Part shown: piece by piece, positions 26,900-36,160 of the stretch
How positions within the stretch are numbered: position 1 is the first letter of the stretch
How the letters are laid out: every line of letters starts with the position of its first letter
DNA from: Abiotrophia defectiva ATCC 49176
GTDB taxonomy: Bacteria > Bacillota > Bacilli > Lactobacillales > Aerococcaceae
Length of the DNA: 64,000 nt
Direction of reading: 5' to 3'
NCBI RefSeq assembly: GCF_000160075.2
Contig: NZ_KI535340.1
Span: 890,005-954,004, forward strand
Made by a program: the position numbers and the translations under genes
The notes under the pieces: model-generated
What the model was told of the DNA's origin: nothing
What the model saw: the letters and a program-made list of their open reading frames with translations, nothing else
Database searches by the model: none

Positions 26900-27083
26900 A
26901 TATAAATTATTATATATTGAAGCTTTGACAGTCTGCCTAGTAAAAGCCTATTAAATCAAGCTTTTCCAGCCAAAAGACGAACGTTCTTGTGAAATTCGTC
27001 CGACTTTGTGAAAAACGGCTAAGTAAGACCGTAAAAATCATGGTGCCAAACCCTATTTATTAGTGTAACACTAATAAATAGGG
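26900..27083. repeat. Dispersed intergenic element, copy A (184 bp)
   Basis: The element starts with an AT-rich near-palindrome (ATATAAATTATTATATATT, 26900-26918). Its core GCCAAAAGACGAACGTT lies at 26969-26985. It ends in a perfect palindrome with 15-base arms and a TAA loop (27051-27083, arm CCCTATTTATTAGTG). Copy B at 49188-49369 has the same three parts at 52 and 66 base spacing against 50 and 65 here. The sequence between the parts differs. No protein frame is evident. It is not a known family to me. Confidence 0.75.
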
Positions 27084-27097
27084 AACGTAAAATAAAC

Positions 27098-27131
27098 AAA
27101 TAAGACTGGGACAAATGTCCCAGTCTTATTT
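27098..27131 (-). terminator. Terminator of uvrA
   Basis: Fifteen-base arms (AAATAAGACTGGGAC with its complement) surround an AAAT loop and overlap the uvrA stop codon region. On the minus strand a T-rich tract follows. Confidence 0.85.
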
Positions 27132-29959
27132 TATTTTTTCAATAATGGTTTGAGGTACTGGCCGGTGAAGGAGCCCTTGACTTTGGCTACTTCTTCCGGT
27201 GTCCCGGTGGCGATAATCTGACCACCGCGAACCCCGCCCTCTGGCCCAAGGTCGATGACATAGTCGGCGGTCTTAATGACATCCAGATTATGTTCAATGA
27301 CCACTACGGTATTGCCCGCTTGGACTAGGCGGTCGATGACCTCTAGCAACTTGCGGATGTCGTGGGCATGAAGCCCGGTCGTTGGTTCATCCAAGACATA
27401 GAAGGTGTTGCCTGTCGAAACCCGCTGCAATTCGGCCGCCAACTTCATACGTTGAGCTTCCCCACCTGACAGGGTAGTAGCAGACTGACCCAGGCTAATA
27501 TAGCCTAAACCAACATCTAGCAAGGTTTGGAGTTTGCGCTTAATTTTTGGAATCGCAGCGAAGAACTCCACCGCTTCTTCAACGGTTAGGTCTAGCACTT
27601 CGGTGATGTTGAGGCCCTTGTACTTGATTTCCAGGGTTTCAGAGTTATAGCGACGGCCACCACAGACCTCACAAGGCACGTAGACGTCTGGCAGGAAGTG
27701 CATCTCAATCTTGTTAATCCCGCCACCGGCACAGGCTTCACAACGCCCGCCCTTGATATTGAAGCTGAAGCGCCCTTTGTTATAACCGCGCAACTTGGCT
27801 TCATTGGTCTGGGCAAAGAGGTCTCGAATATCGTCGAAGACCCCCGTATAGGTCGCTGGGTTACTACGCGGCGTCCGGCCGATTGGGCTCTGATCAATGT
27901 CGATAATCTTGTCTAAACTTTCGTAGCCCTTGATCGACTTGAATTTACCTGGACGGGTCTTGGCCTTGGTCAGTTCCTTGAGCAAGGCCTGCTTGAGGAT
28001 GGCATTGACCAAACTGGATTTACCTGAGCCCGAAACCCCCGTCACTGCGACAAAGCGCCCTAAGGGGAACTTGGCGGTGACATTCTGCAGGTTGTTCTCG
28101 TTAGCTCCCGTAACGGTCACCCAACCCTTGTCTTCCTGACGACGGCTGGCTGGCAAGGCGATTTTCTCCTGACCTGACAGGTATTTACCTGTTAAGGAAT
28201 TTGGATTCTTCATGACCTCTTCTGGTGTCCCACATGCGACCACTTGGCCACCGTGCTCACCAGCACCCGGCCCAATATCAATAATATAGTCGGCTGTCAT
28301 CATGGTTTCTTCGTCGTGTTCCACCACAATCAGGGTATTGCCCAAGTCCCGCATCTGAGTCAGCGACTGAATGAGACGAGAGTTATCACGTTGGTGGAGA
28401 CCGATTGAAGGTTCATCCAAGATATAGAGGACCCCACTGAGGTTGGAGCCAATTTGGGTAGCCAGACGAATACGTTGCGCTTCCCCACCTGACAAGGAAC
28501 CAGCCACCCGGCTCAAGGTCAGATAATCTAACCCCACATTATTAAGGAAGGTCAGGCGATCGGTCACTTCCTTGATAATGGGCTTAGCAATGACTTCATC
28601 GGCCGGCCCAAAGGTCAGGCTCTTGAAGTGAGCCAAGGCATCACTAATAGACAATTCGGTGGCTTGGGCGATATTGAGGTCCCCTACCCGAACTGATAAG
28701 GCCGTTGGGTTGAGACGTTGGCCCTGGCAGGCTGGGCAGATATGCTCGACCATGTACTGGCGCATGACTTCCTTGGTGTAGTCGGAACCCGTATCGTTGT
28801 AGCGGCGTTCCATATTGGTAATAACTCCTTCAAAGACCGTATCCACCGTCCGCGTGCCGTTTCCCGACATTGGGGTATAGGTGAATTTGAAGCTGCGTCC
28901 GTCTTTGACCCCATACTTAAGGTCTGCTTGCTGGGACTTTTTGAGCTTCTTATAAGGAACATCCATGGGGATGCCTTCCTGTTCACAGAATTGGCGCATC
29001 ATGGACATATAGTAGTTGGAACTGATTGGATTCCAAGCGACAAAGGCCCCTTCTTCCAAGGTCAGATTTTCATCGGGAATAGCCAAGGCCTCGTCCACTA
29101 CTAGACGGGAACCTAAGCCGTCACAGCTTGGGCAGGCACCAAAAGGCGCATTGAAGGAGAAGAGACGGGGCTCCAACTCGCCCATCTGGAAATCGCCATG
29201 CGGGCAGGCAAAGTGTTCATTGAAACGCATCTCCTGACCGTCAATGACATCGATAATGACATAGCCTTCAGATAGTTTGAGGGCAGTCTCCATGGAGTCG
29301 AAGAGGCGGGAGCGGACGCCATCCTTGATGACGACCCGGTCCACCACGACGTCGATATTGTGCTTGGTATTCTTGGCTAGTTCAGGCACTTCGGTGACAT
29401 CATAAATCTGGCCATCCACTCGCACCCGGACAAAACCGTCCTTGTTAATCTTCTCCAGGGTCTTCTGATGCTGGCCTTTTTGATTACGAATCAGAGGGGA
29501 CAGAATTTGGATACGCGTACGCTCAGGTAGGTCTAGGACCTGGTTGACCATCTGTTCAACAGATTGGCGTTGAATAGGAATATGGTGATGGGGACAGTAG
29601 GGTACCCCCACACGAGCATAGAGCAAACGCAGGTAGTCGTTAATTTCGGTTACCGTACCGACCGTTGACCGCGGGTTGTGGCTAGTGGTCTTCTGGTCGA
29701 TGGAAATAGCCGGGCTCAGGCCTTCGATGGAGTCCACATCTGGCTTATCCATTTGACCTAGGAACTGGCGGGCATAGGCCGACAAACTCTCCACATAGCG
29801 ACGTTGACCCTCCGCATAGAGGGTGTCAAAGGCCAGGGAGCTCTTACCTGACCCGGAAAGCCCCGTCACTACCACCAGCTGGTCACGCGGAATCTCTAGG
29901 TTAATATTTTTTAAGTTATGGGAACGTGCCCCTTTGATTACAATTTTATCTTTGGCCAT
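27131..29959 (-). CDS. uvrA: Excinuclease ABC subunit A
   Basis: The 942-residue protein is the damage-recognition ATPase of nucleotide excision repair. Both ABC halves are complete: Walker [20 protein letters not shown] near the start and [15 protein letters not shown] in the second half, signatures [11 protein letters not shown] and [11 protein letters not shown], and Walker B motifs [12 protein letters not shown] and [11 protein letters not shown]. The second zinc knuckle CEACAGGG...CEVCGG is intact. The first reads ACPHGDF rather than C-x-x-C, followed by CPSCDG. ATG 29959 has an AGAGGAG RBS; an upstream ATG at 30037 is not supported. uvrB is not in the window. Confidence 0.97.
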   Translation of the reverse strand: MAKDKIVIKGARSHNLKNINLEIPRDQLVVVTGLSGSGKSSLAFDTLYAEGQRRYVESLSAYARQFLGQMDKPDVDSIEGLSPAISIDQKTTSHNPRSTVGTVTEINDYLRLLYARVGVPYCPHHHIPIQRQSVEQMVNQVLDLPERTRIQILSPLIRNQKGQHQKTLEKINKDGFVRVRVDGQIYDVTEVPELAKNTKHNIDVVVDRVVIKDGVRSRLFDSMETALKLSEGYVIIDVIDGQEMRFNEHFACPHGDFQMGELEPRLFSFNAPFGACPSCDGLGSRLVVDEALAIPDENLTLEEGAFVAWNPISSNYYMSMMRQFCEQEGIPMDVPYKKLKKSQQADLKYGVKDGRSFKFTYTPMSGNGTRTVDTVFEGVITNMERRYNDTGSDYTKEVMRQYMVEHICPACQGQRLNPTALSVRVGDLNIAQATELSISDALAHFKSLTFGPADEVIAKPIIKEVTDRLTFLNNVGLDYLTLSRVAGSLSGGEAQRIRLATQIGSNLSGVLYILDEPSIGLHQRDNSRLIQSLTQMRDLGNTLIVVEHDEETMMTADYIIDIGPGAGEHGGQVVACGTPEEVMKNPNSLTGKYLSGQEKIALPASRRQEDKGWVTVTGANENNLQNVTAKFPLGRFVAVTGVSGSGKSSLVNAILKQALLKELTKAKTRPGKFKSIKGYESLDKIIDIDQSPIGRTPRSNPATYTGVFDDIRDLFAQTNEAKLRGYNKGRFSFNIKGGRCEACAGGGINKIEMHFLPDVYVPCEVCGGRRYNSETLEIKYKGLNITEVLDLTVEEAVEFFAAIPKIKRKLQTLLDVGLGYISLGQSATTLSGGEAQRMKLAAELQRVSTGNTFYVLDEPTTGLHAHDIRKLLEVIDRLVQAGNTVVVIEHNLDVIKTADYVIDLGPEGGVRGGQIIATGTPEEVAKVKGSFTGQYLKPLLKK

Positions 29960-30059
29960 TGTCTTTCTCCTCTGGTTCAATCTTACCTTACCCATTATAG
30001 CACACTTAGTCTCCCAGGTGCGAAAATTTGTTCGCAAAAAAAGCGCCGGCCTTCAAGGG

Positions 30060-30626
30060 CTAGCGCACTGCTTGATAACAGAAACATTCTGGCTCGTGGT
30101 CATTGACCATGCCGATGGCTTGGAGATAGGAATAGACCGTCACACTGCCTAGGAATTTAAAGCCCCGCTTCTTGAGGTCCTTGGTTATGCGGTCGCTCAA
30201 GTCGCTTCGGGTCAGCCGCTCCCCTGGGGGCGGAAAGACCACCTGGCCCTCCGTAAAGTGCCAGATATAGGCATCGAAGCTGCCCCATTCCGCCTGCACC
30301 TTGAGAAAGGCCTGGGCGTTGGCAATGGTCGCTCGAATCTTGCCCCGATGGCGGATAAGGCCCGCATCCTGGGCTAGGCGTTCGACATCCTCTTCCTGAT
30401 ACTGGGCGATACGGCCATAGTCATAGCCTTCCAGGGCCCGGGCAAAGTTAGCCTCCTTGGATAGAACCAAGCGCCAGGACAAGCCCACATGGAAGGATTC
30501 CAGGACCAACCATTTGAAAAGGTCTAAATCCTGGTGCTGGGGCACGCCCCAAACCTGGTCATGGTAGGCCTGGTAATAATCTGGCATATTGGTTGCCCAG
30601 GCGCAACGTTTTTTACTTGCGTCCAT
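30060..30626 (-). CDS. tag: DNA-3-methyladenine glycosylase I
   Basis: The 188-residue enzyme removes 3-methyladenine from alkylated DNA by hydrolysing the glycosidic bond. Family hallmarks include [39 protein letters not shown] and the C-terminal [16 protein letters not shown]. The Cys near the start, the His of YHD, and the His and Cys of HEPEC form the structural zinc site. The start is ATG 30626, which overlaps the end of the upstream small gene by 14 bases. It is the last gene of the long dnaX-to-tag cluster. Confidence 0.93.
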   Translation of the reverse strand: MDASKKRCAWATNMPDYYQAYHDQVWGVPQHQDLDLFKWLVLESFHVGLSWRLVLSKEANFARALEGYDYGRIAQYQEEDVERLAQDAGLIRHRGKIRATIANAQAFLKVQAEWGSFDAYIWHFTEGQVVFPPPGERLTRSDLSDRITKDLKKRGFKFLGSVTVYSYLQAIGMVNDHEPECFCYQAVR

Positions 30627-30813
30627 GATCCTTGCCTTTGGCTTGGTCATCCTGGTCATGGTCATCTTCTAAGGCGCTTGGGTCAAAGGCAAATTGGTCG
30701 GTAGGATCAACGAATTCCTTCTCTTCTTCATCTAGGACCAGGCCTAATTTGGCCATGGCAGCCTCTAAGTCTTTATCGTTTTTCAATAAGAAATCTTCAT
30801 CTTTTAATGCCAT
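30613..30813 (-). CDS. Small acidic hypothetical protein, 66 aa
   Basis: The peptide starts MALKDEDFLLKNDKDLEAAM and becomes very acidic, ending in a hydrophilic [15 protein letters not shown] tail. It has no Cys, no membrane segment and no recognised domain. A strong GGAGGA RBS precedes the ATG at 30813. It is 16 bases downstream of rsmI and overlaps tag, so it is almost surely translated as part of the cluster. I cannot assign a function. Confidence 0.7.
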   Translation of the reverse strand: MALKDEDFLLKNDKDLEAAMAKLGLVLDEEEKEFVDPTDQFAFDPSALEDDHDQDDQAKGKDHGRK

Positions 30814-30829
30814 AAGTCTTCCTCCTCTA

Positions 30830-31702
30830 TTAATCGGTCAGGTCGTGATAGGCCTGATAGACGCTTTGTTTTTTCAGTCCGTAAGTCTTGGCCACTTGTT
30901 TAATGGCTTGCTTGGAATTGAGGCCTTCTTGAGCCATGAGGTCTTGGACCAAGGCCTTAAGATCGGTCTCTGCGGTCAGCTCAGGGCCCATCTCGGCCTT
31001 ACCCCCGCCAGCGACCAAGAGGACACATTCGCCCTTGATTTCCTGGTCAGCTAGGCACATGATCACTTGATGGACATTGCCCCGAATATAGGTCTCATAT
31101 CGCTTGGTTAACTCCCGCGCTATGACCACAGCTCGATCCGGCCCCAATTCCTGGCGAATGGCCTGGAGAGCCTGCTTGATGCGGTGGGGCGACTCATAGA
31201 AAATGGCCGTCGCCTCCTGGCCCGCCACTAGATCTAAGACAGCGACCTGGCCTTTCTTATCCCGTGGGAAGAAGCCGTAATAGGTGAAGGTCTGGCAGGA
31301 TAAGCCCGAAGCAATCAAGGCTGTCAGGGCCGCATTGGCGCCTGGCAGAGCCACCACCGCTAAGCCCTGACTAAGGGCCGCATCCACCAAGGGATGACCT
31401 GGGTCATTAATTAGAGGCATGCCAGCATCTGACACCAAGGCCAAATCCTGACCTTGCGCCAGACGTTCTAACAAGGGCTGGAGGCGGTCAGCCTGGCTAT
31501 GTTCATGGAAGCTCTGCATAGGCGTCTCAATCTCAAAATGGTTTAAGAGTTTAATGGTATTACGGGTATCCTCCGCCAGAATCAAATCTGCTTCCTTGAG
31601 GTGGCGAATAGCCCGGAAGGTCATGTCCTCTAAGTTACCAATCGGCGTTGGCACCAAGTAGAGGGTTCCCCCATTCCAGGACTCAAAGCTCCGTTGTTCC
31701 AT
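30830..31702 (-). CDS. rsmI: 16S rRNA (cytidine-1402-2'-O)-methyltransferase
   Basis: The 290-residue SAM-dependent enzyme adds the 2'-O-methyl group to C1402 in the decoding centre of 16S rRNA. The signature [20 protein letters not shown] lies at about 10-29, then [16 protein letters not shown] and [18 protein letters not shown], all typical of the tetrapyrrole-methylase fold. A C-terminal helical segment ([27 protein letters not shown]) follows. It overlaps the GIY-YIG gene by 20 bases. Confidence 0.96.
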   Translation of the reverse strand: MEQRSFESWNGGTLYLVPTPIGNLEDMTFRAIRHLKEADLILAEDTRNTIKLLNHFEIETPMQSFHEHSQADRLQPLLERLAQGQDLALVSDAGMPLINDPGHPLVDAALSQGLAVVALPGANAALTALIASGLSCQTFTYYGFFPRDKKGQVAVLDLVAGQEATAIFYESPHRIKQALQAIRQELGPDRAVVIARELTKRYETYIRGNVHQVIMCLADQEIKGECVLLVAGGGKAEMGPELTAETDLKALVQDLMAQEGLNSKQAIKQVAKTYGLKKQSVYQAYHDLTD

Positions 31703-32015
31703 CTTGCACCTCCAGGGGAATAATTAAGGGTTGGCTAGCCGATAAGGACGTCAAGCCATGGCGGAAGAGATAGTCTTCTTTCTGGGCCCGAGTCAGTCGC
31801 TTAAAACGTGCCTCTGCCCGCATGGCCAAAGACCGGCTAGGCCGCTCTTCAGCATAGAGCAGGCGAACTGGCCGGCGCTTGGCTTGTTGGGTATACTTGG
31901 CGCCCTTGCCAGCATTATGACTGGCAGTCCGCGCCTCTAAGTCCACCGTATAGCCGGTATAGAGCGTATGGTCTGCGCAGTAGAGCACATAGAAAAAATA
32001 CTGTTTAGTCGCCAT
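31683..32015 (-). CDS. GIY-YIG nuclease-superfamily protein (YazA/YhbQ type)
   Basis: The 110-residue protein is a single GIY-YIG domain: [18 protein letters not shown], then the Arg helix [27 protein letters not shown] and [16 protein letters not shown]. Family members may nick or bind nucleic acids, but the cellular role is not settled. The gene lies between trmN6 and rsmI with overlaps at both ends, the usual Firmicutes order (yabB-yazA-yabC in B. subtilis). Confidence 0.93.
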   Translation of the reverse strand: MATKQYFFYVLYCADHTLYTGYTVDLEARTASHNAGKGAKYTQQAKRRPVRLLYAEERPSRSLAMRAEARFKRLTRAQKEDYLFRHGLTSLSASQPLIIPLEVQDGTTEL

Positions 32016-32757
32016 AATAAATTGCCTTCATTTCTGGGGTGTATTGCTGGTCCGGCCCATACATGACAATCGGCGGCTCCACCTTCAGGCCTTGGCGCCC
32101 CCCTGCGTAGATGGCTTCAACCAGCACCACCTTGGCCACCTGGTCAGCCTTGCCATAGGCAAATTGCAGGCGATGAACACTAAAGCCCGCCCCTAGCAAG
32201 GTCTCCATCAAGTCGTCTAGGCGGTCTGGCCGATAGACACAGAAGAGCTTGCCTCGGGTCCTGAGCTGACGCTTGGCTTGGGCCACCCATTGCTCCAAGG
32301 TCAAGTAGACCTCATGCCGGGCAATGGCATGAGAGGTCAGGTGGTGTTGGGTCTGTTTGTTAGTGACCGAGAAATAAGGAGGATTGCAAGTGACAACGTC
32401 ATAGAGGGGGCGCGCCGCCTCCATGGTTTTAACATCCCCTTGGCGAAAAGTCAGCCGGTCCGTCAGATTATTGAGCTGGCAAGAGCGCTGGGCCATGTCC
32501 ACTAGGGCCTCTTGCAGTTCAATCGCATCTATGTGACCGGCTGTTTTGGCACTGAGTAGGAAGGGAATGACCCCTGTCCCACTGCAGAGGTCCAGAATTC
32601 TGGCCGTCTGGCGTCTTGGCACCTTGGCAAAATGGGCCAAGAGGATGGCATCGACTGAGAAGGCAAAGTAGTCTGGATTTTGTATAATCGATAAGTTCTC
32701 GCGGGCTAGATAGTCTAGGCGCTCGCCAGGCTTAAGTAAGTCAGTTGCGTCTGTCAT
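32005..32757 (-). CDS. trmN6: tRNA1(Val) adenine-37-N6-methyltransferase-like protein (YabB)
   Basis: The 250-residue protein is a Rossmann-fold SAM methyltransferase with [16 protein letters not shown] (SAM site, about 53-68) and the adenine-N6 catalytic motif CNPPYF (about 125). The family modifies A37 of tRNA1(Val) in enteric bacteria; Firmicutes homologues are named by similarity. It overlaps the GIY-YIG gene by 11 bases and follows yabA. Confidence 0.9.
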   Translation of the reverse strand: MTDATDLLKPGERLDYLARENLSIIQNPDYFAFSVDAILLAHFAKVPRRQTARILDLCSGTGVIPFLLSAKTAGHIDAIELQEALVDMAQRSCQLNNLTDRLTFRQGDVKTMEAARPLYDVVTCNPPYFSVTNKQTQHHLTSHAIARHEVYLTLEQWVAQAKRQLRTRGKLFCVYRPDRLDDLMETLLGAGFSVHRLQFAYGKADQVAKVVLVEAIYAGGRQGLKVEPPIVMYGPDQQYTPEMKAIYYGD

Positions 32758-32766
32758 AAGCCCCTC

Positions 32767-33159
32767 CTAGTGGTTGTCTCGCTGGAAACTATCCAGGAGA
32801 TTCTGACAGAAGATGCACTCTTCGCCTGGCTCTCGCTTCATACCATAGAAGGTATGGCAGATGTGGATGCCTTCCTGGTAGAAGGTCTGCAATCGCTCGC
32901 GTCCTGCCTGTTGCCGTTTGGCTGGCGCCGCCTGACTAGTCTCCTCCTGATGCTTATCTTCTTGCTCTTGGGGTAGATCCGACAGGGGTGGACTGGCTTC
33001 GCTAACGACCGATGCTAACTGGGCATTGGCCATGCGAAGGCGGTTATTTTCATGGGAAAGTTCTGTTACCTGGTGCTTGAGTTGCGCCATGGTATCACTT
33101 AATTGGCTAAACTGACTATCCATTAGGGCCAGAATCTGGGTCAAGTTTGACTCATCCAT
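32767..33159 (-). CDS. yabA: DNA replication initiation control protein YabA
   Basis: The 130-residue protein limits re-initiation by bridging DnaA and the sliding clamp. It has an N-terminal leucine-rich coiled coil (about 5-50), a variable linker, and a C-terminal zinc site GIHICHTFYG...EECIFCQNLL (H and C ligands). I prefer ATG 33159 over GTG 33165 because AAAGGA then sits at good distance. It lies between holB and trmN6, the standard order. Confidence 0.94.
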   Translation of the reverse strand: MDESNLTQILALMDSQFSQLSDTMAQLKHQVTELSHENNRLRMANAQLASVVSEASPPLSDLPQEQEDKHQEETSQAAPAKRQQAGRERLQTFYQEGIHICHTFYGMKREPGEECIFCQNLLDSFQRDNH

Positions 33160-33203
33160 TAGCACAACATCCTTTCATTATCAATAAGAGTGAATTGGCT
33201 GGC

Positions 33204-34157
33204 TTAGCGCCCCATCTTAAATCGTAAGACGCACTGTTCTAAAGCCAACTGAGGGGATACATTAGCCAAAATCCGCTGCTTAGCTTCTAACAAGAGCTGG
33301 TTGACCCGCAAGAGGTCAGCCTGGCTAGGCAAGCCTTGTTTGGCCAAGTCGGTCAAGAAATGCCCCTGGAAATCATAGGCTGCTGCCTTGGTTAGGAGCT
33401 GATGGGTCAGACGCAGGCAATAATCTGCTAGGTCCAAGCCGCCTTGCTGGGTCAGGTCTCCTTTGAGACGGGTCTGCAGGGCCACAAAGGCCATGGGGTC
33501 ACCCATCACTAGCTGGCGATACCAGCCATTCCAGGTCTTGATGGCCTGCTCAAACTGGGTCGCCTCATAGTCGCTGGTCCAACGGGCCACCGTTTCCTCT
33601 CTGAAACCTGCCAGAATCTGGGCATGAACGGGCAAGACGCCGTGAGCCTCCCAGTCCGCTGCCTGGGCTTGGCGGTCTGGCGCCTCCAAATGTAGGACTT
33701 GAACCCGTGACAAAATAGTCGGCAGGAGCAAGTTGGCACTGGGACTCCAGAGGAAGAGATAGACATTGTCCACCGGCTCTTCCAAGACGGTCAAGAGGGC
33801 ATTGGCCGAAGAAGCGTTGAGGCGTTCAGCCTGCTCAATAATAGCAAACTTACCCCGCCCTTCTAGCGGGCTCTGCCCCAACCATTCCTTAAGTTCACGG
33901 ACCTGGTCGACCTTGAGGGTCTGGCCTTGAGCCTCTAAGTAATAGATATCGGCATACTGGTTATCGGCAATCCGTTGACGGATAGTCCTTGGGTCGCCAG
34001 CGCTATCTGCACAGAAATAGTCTTGGGCTAGGGCTGTCATGACGGCTCGCTTGCTAGTCATGTCCCCACCTGTCAGCAGGTAGGCATGGGCTAGGTGGCC
34101 TTCCTCAACCTGCTGGGCAAAATAAGCCTTGAGGGCTTCGACGCTATAGGTAGCCAT
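33204..34157 (-). CDS. holB: DNA polymerase III subunit delta'
   Basis: The 317-residue clamp-loader subunit starts with HAYLLTGG in place of a full P-loop, as expected for the non-hydrolysing delta' subunit. It then shows VDQVRELKEWLGQSPLEGRGKFAIIEQAERLNASSANALLTVLEEP, including the SRV-type LSRVQ finger (arginine) shortly after. The C-terminal collar domain follows. It works with DnaX, encoded in the same cluster, to load the DnaN clamp. Confidence 0.94.
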   Translation of the reverse strand: MATYSVEALKAYFAQQVEEGHLAHAYLLTGGDMTSKRAVMTALAQDYFCADSAGDPRTIRQRIADNQYADIYYLEAQGQTLKVDQVRELKEWLGQSPLEGRGKFAIIEQAERLNASSANALLTVLEEPVDNVYLFLWSPSANLLLPTILSRVQVLHLEAPDRQAQAADWEAHGVLPVHAQILAGFREETVARWTSDYEATQFEQAIKTWNGWYRQLVMGDPMAFVALQTRLKGDLTQQGGLDLADYCLRLTHQLLTKAAAYDFQGHFLTDLAKQGLPSQADLLRVNQLLLEAKQRILANVSPQLALEQCVLRFKMGR

Positions 34158-34169
34158 ACCAGTCGCCGC

Positions 34170-34499
34170 CTAGAATTGGTGGAAGCTTTCGATTGGCAAG
34201 ACGAAGACGGTTGCGCCCCCTACTTCAACTTTAACAGGCAGGTTGACAGCTGAGTCTAGCCCCATATCCAAATGGAGCGGAGCGCTGACATATTGTTCAC
34301 GCGCCTTAGAACATTGGTCAATAATCTTCAAGACTTCCTCAATCCGTTCTTCTTCAATCCCAATCATAAAGGTAGTGTTGCCGGCCCGTAAGAAACCACC
34401 TGTGGTAGATAACTTGGTAGCACGGACATTGGCATCATAGAAAGCGCGGCTCAATTCGTTTTGGTCTTGATCTTGAACAATAGCAATAATTAATTTCAT
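34170..34499 (-). CDS. darA: Cyclic di-AMP receptor DarA/PstA (YaaQ)
   Basis: The 109-residue PII-like protein binds c-di-AMP as a trimer. Family features are KLIIAIVQDQDQNELSRAF, VRATKLSTTGGFLRAGNTTFMIGIE and the C-terminal GATVFVLPIESFHQF. AAGGAG lies seven bases before ATG 34499, so I use that rather than ATG 34502. It lies between tmk and holB, as in most Firmicutes. The partner it controls is unknown. Confidence 0.95.
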   Translation of the reverse strand: MKLIIAIVQDQDQNELSRAFYDANVRATKLSTTGGFLRAGNTTFMIGIEEERIEEVLKIIDQCSKAREQYVSAPLHLDMGLDSAVNLPVKVEVGGATVFVLPIESFHQF

Positions 34500-34525
34500 C
34501 ATGATACTCCTTCTCCTCTCTGTCT

Positions 34526-35158
34526 CTAGAGGGCATGTTGATGTAGAACGTCAATACAAGCAGCCACAACCTGGTCTAGTGGCGCCTGGCCGTCAATAAC
34601 CTTAATACGCTCTGGCGAGGCTTGGGCCAAATCTAGGAAGGCCTGGCGGACCCGGTTATGGAAGTCCAAGGATTCTTGGTCTAGGCGGTCATACTGGCGC
34701 TGACCACGAGCCTGATGAATGCGGGCTAGGCCCACCTCAGCTGGCACATCGATTAAGAGAGTCAGAGCCGGTAGTTGGTCTTCCACTGCAAACTGGTTAA
34801 TGGACCAGATCAGATCCACCGGAATATCGCGAGCCATCCCTTGGTAAGCCAAGGACGAATCCACGAAGCGGTCGCAGAGGACGATTTTGCCTTGACGCAA
34901 GGCTGGTAGAATTACTTCGACCAAGTGTTGGCGACGGGCTGCCGCAAACAAGAGAGCCTCTGTCCGCGGGTCCATGGCGATGTGATCCACATCTAGAATG
35001 ACCCGTCTAATTTCTTCCGCGATGGGCACGCCCCCCGGCTCGCGAGTAGTCAGGACTTGATGGCCCTGGCCCTCTAAATAGGCGGTCAACTCCGCAATCA
35101 CACTGCTCTTGCCGGCCCCATCAGGACCTTCAAGGGTTATAAACTTTCCTGGAAACAT
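34526..35158 (-). CDS. tmk: Thymidylate kinase
   Basis: The 210-residue enzyme phosphorylates dTMP to dTDP. It has the P-loop ITLEGPDGAGKSSVIAEL (about 7-24), the DRX motif TTREPGG (about 36) and CDRFVDSSLAYQG, followed by a LID segment rich in Arg. It lies between recR and darA in the dnaX cluster. Confidence 0.97.
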   Translation of the reverse strand: MFPGKFITLEGPDGAGKSSVIAELTAYLEGQGHQVLTTREPGGVPIAEEIRRVILDVDHIAMDPRTEALLFAAARRQHLVEVILPALRQGKIVLCDRFVDSSLAYQGMARDIPVDLIWSINQFAVEDQLPALTLLIDVPAEVGLARIHQARGQRQYDRLDQESLDFHNRVRQAFLDLAQASPERIKVIDGQAPLDQVVAACIDVLHQHAL

Positions 35159-35183
35159 GCCTTCTCCTCACTTTGTCTTTCCA

Positions 35184-35780
35184 CTATAATTCACGTCGCC
35201 CTTCAATGGCCCGGAAGAGGGTCATCTCATCGGCATATTCAATGTCACTACCTACCGCCAAACCATGGGCTAGGCGAGTCACCTTAATGCCGGCTGGCTT
35301 AAGCAAGCGGGCCAAGTACATGGCGGTTGCTTCCCCTTCAGCCGTGGCATTGGTGGCTACAATGACTTCTTCAATCTCCGTCTCCTGCAAACGACGCAGG
35401 AGTGAAGGAATATTCAAATCTTCTGGCCCCGTGCCTTCCATGGGTGATAAGACCCCATGAAGGACATGGTAGAGGCCATGATATTCATGCATTCGCTCCA
35501 TGGACATGACATCCCGGGCATCTTCTACCACCAGGACCGTCTTGCTGTCACGACTTGGATCGGAACAGATGACGCAGAGCTCGCTGTCCGTGATATTGCC
35601 GCAAGTCGGGCAGAAGCGCAAGTCGCGTTTGACTTGAATCAGGGCTTGGGCGAACTCGGTCACGTCGGATTCTTTCATGTCAAGGACATAGAAGGCCAAC
35701 CGAGCCGCTGTCTTGGCTCCAATACCCGGTAATTTGGTAAAACTATTGATTAACTTCGCGATAGGTGCAGGGTATTGCAC
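35184..35780 (-). CDS. recR: Recombination mediator RecR
   Basis: The 198-residue protein works with RecO and RecF to load RecA on gapped DNA. It shows the helix-hairpin-helix [16 protein letters not shown], the four-Cys zinc finger [17 protein letters not shown] and a Toprim domain ([28 protein letters not shown]). The length is normal. It follows ybaB by 31 bases, the conserved dnaX-ybaB-recR order. Confidence 0.97.
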   Translation of the reverse strand: MQYPAPIAKLINSFTKLPGIGAKTAARLAFYVLDMKESDVTEFAQALIQVKRDLRFCPTCGNITDSELCVICSDPSRDSKTVLVVEDARDVMSMERMHEYHGLYHVLHGVLSPMEGTGPEDLNIPSLLRRLQETEIEEVIVATNATAEGEATAMYLARLLKPAGIKVTRLAHGLAVGSDIEYADEMTLFRAIEGRREL

Positions 35781-35811
35781 TGGGTGGCCACCTCCTTTGA
35801 TGGTTTATAGG

Positions 35812-36135
35812 CTAGAAGGGCAGGTTCATGCCTTGGGTGTATTTACCTAGGCGAGATTCCGTCGCTTGGTCTACTTGCTTCAAAGCATCGTTCACTGTTG
35901 CGATCACTAGATCTTGTAACATCTCGATATCATCTGGATCTACCAAGTCTGGCGCTAGGTCCAACTCTACTAATTCCTTCTTACCGTTGACTTTGACGGT
36001 TACTAGTTGGTTAACGTCTTGGGCTTGGAAGATAGTGGCTTCAATGGCCGCTTGCTCCTTGGTCATTTCCTTTTGCATTTTTTGGATTTTTTGCATCATG
36101 CCTTGCATGTTGCCCATATTTCCCATTCCACGCAT
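35812..36135 (-). CDS. ybaB: YbaB/EbfC nucleoid-associated protein
   Basis: The 107-residue DNA-binding protein starts MRGMGNMGNMQGMMQKIQKM, then shows the conserved VTVKVNGKKELVELDLAPDLVDPDDIEMLQDLV. ATG 36135 is preceded by AAAAGGAG; an upstream ATG at 36270 lies within dnaX and is not supported. YbaB proteins form dimers and bend DNA. It sits between dnaX and recR. Confidence 0.95.
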   Translation of the reverse strand: MRGMGNMGNMQGMMQKIQKMQKEMTKEQAAIEATIFQAQDVNQLVTVKVNGKKELVELDLAPDLVDPDDIEMLQDLVIATVNDALKQVDQATESRLGKYTQGMNLPF

Positions 36136-36160
36136 CTTTATATCTCCTTTTAGGGTTGCT

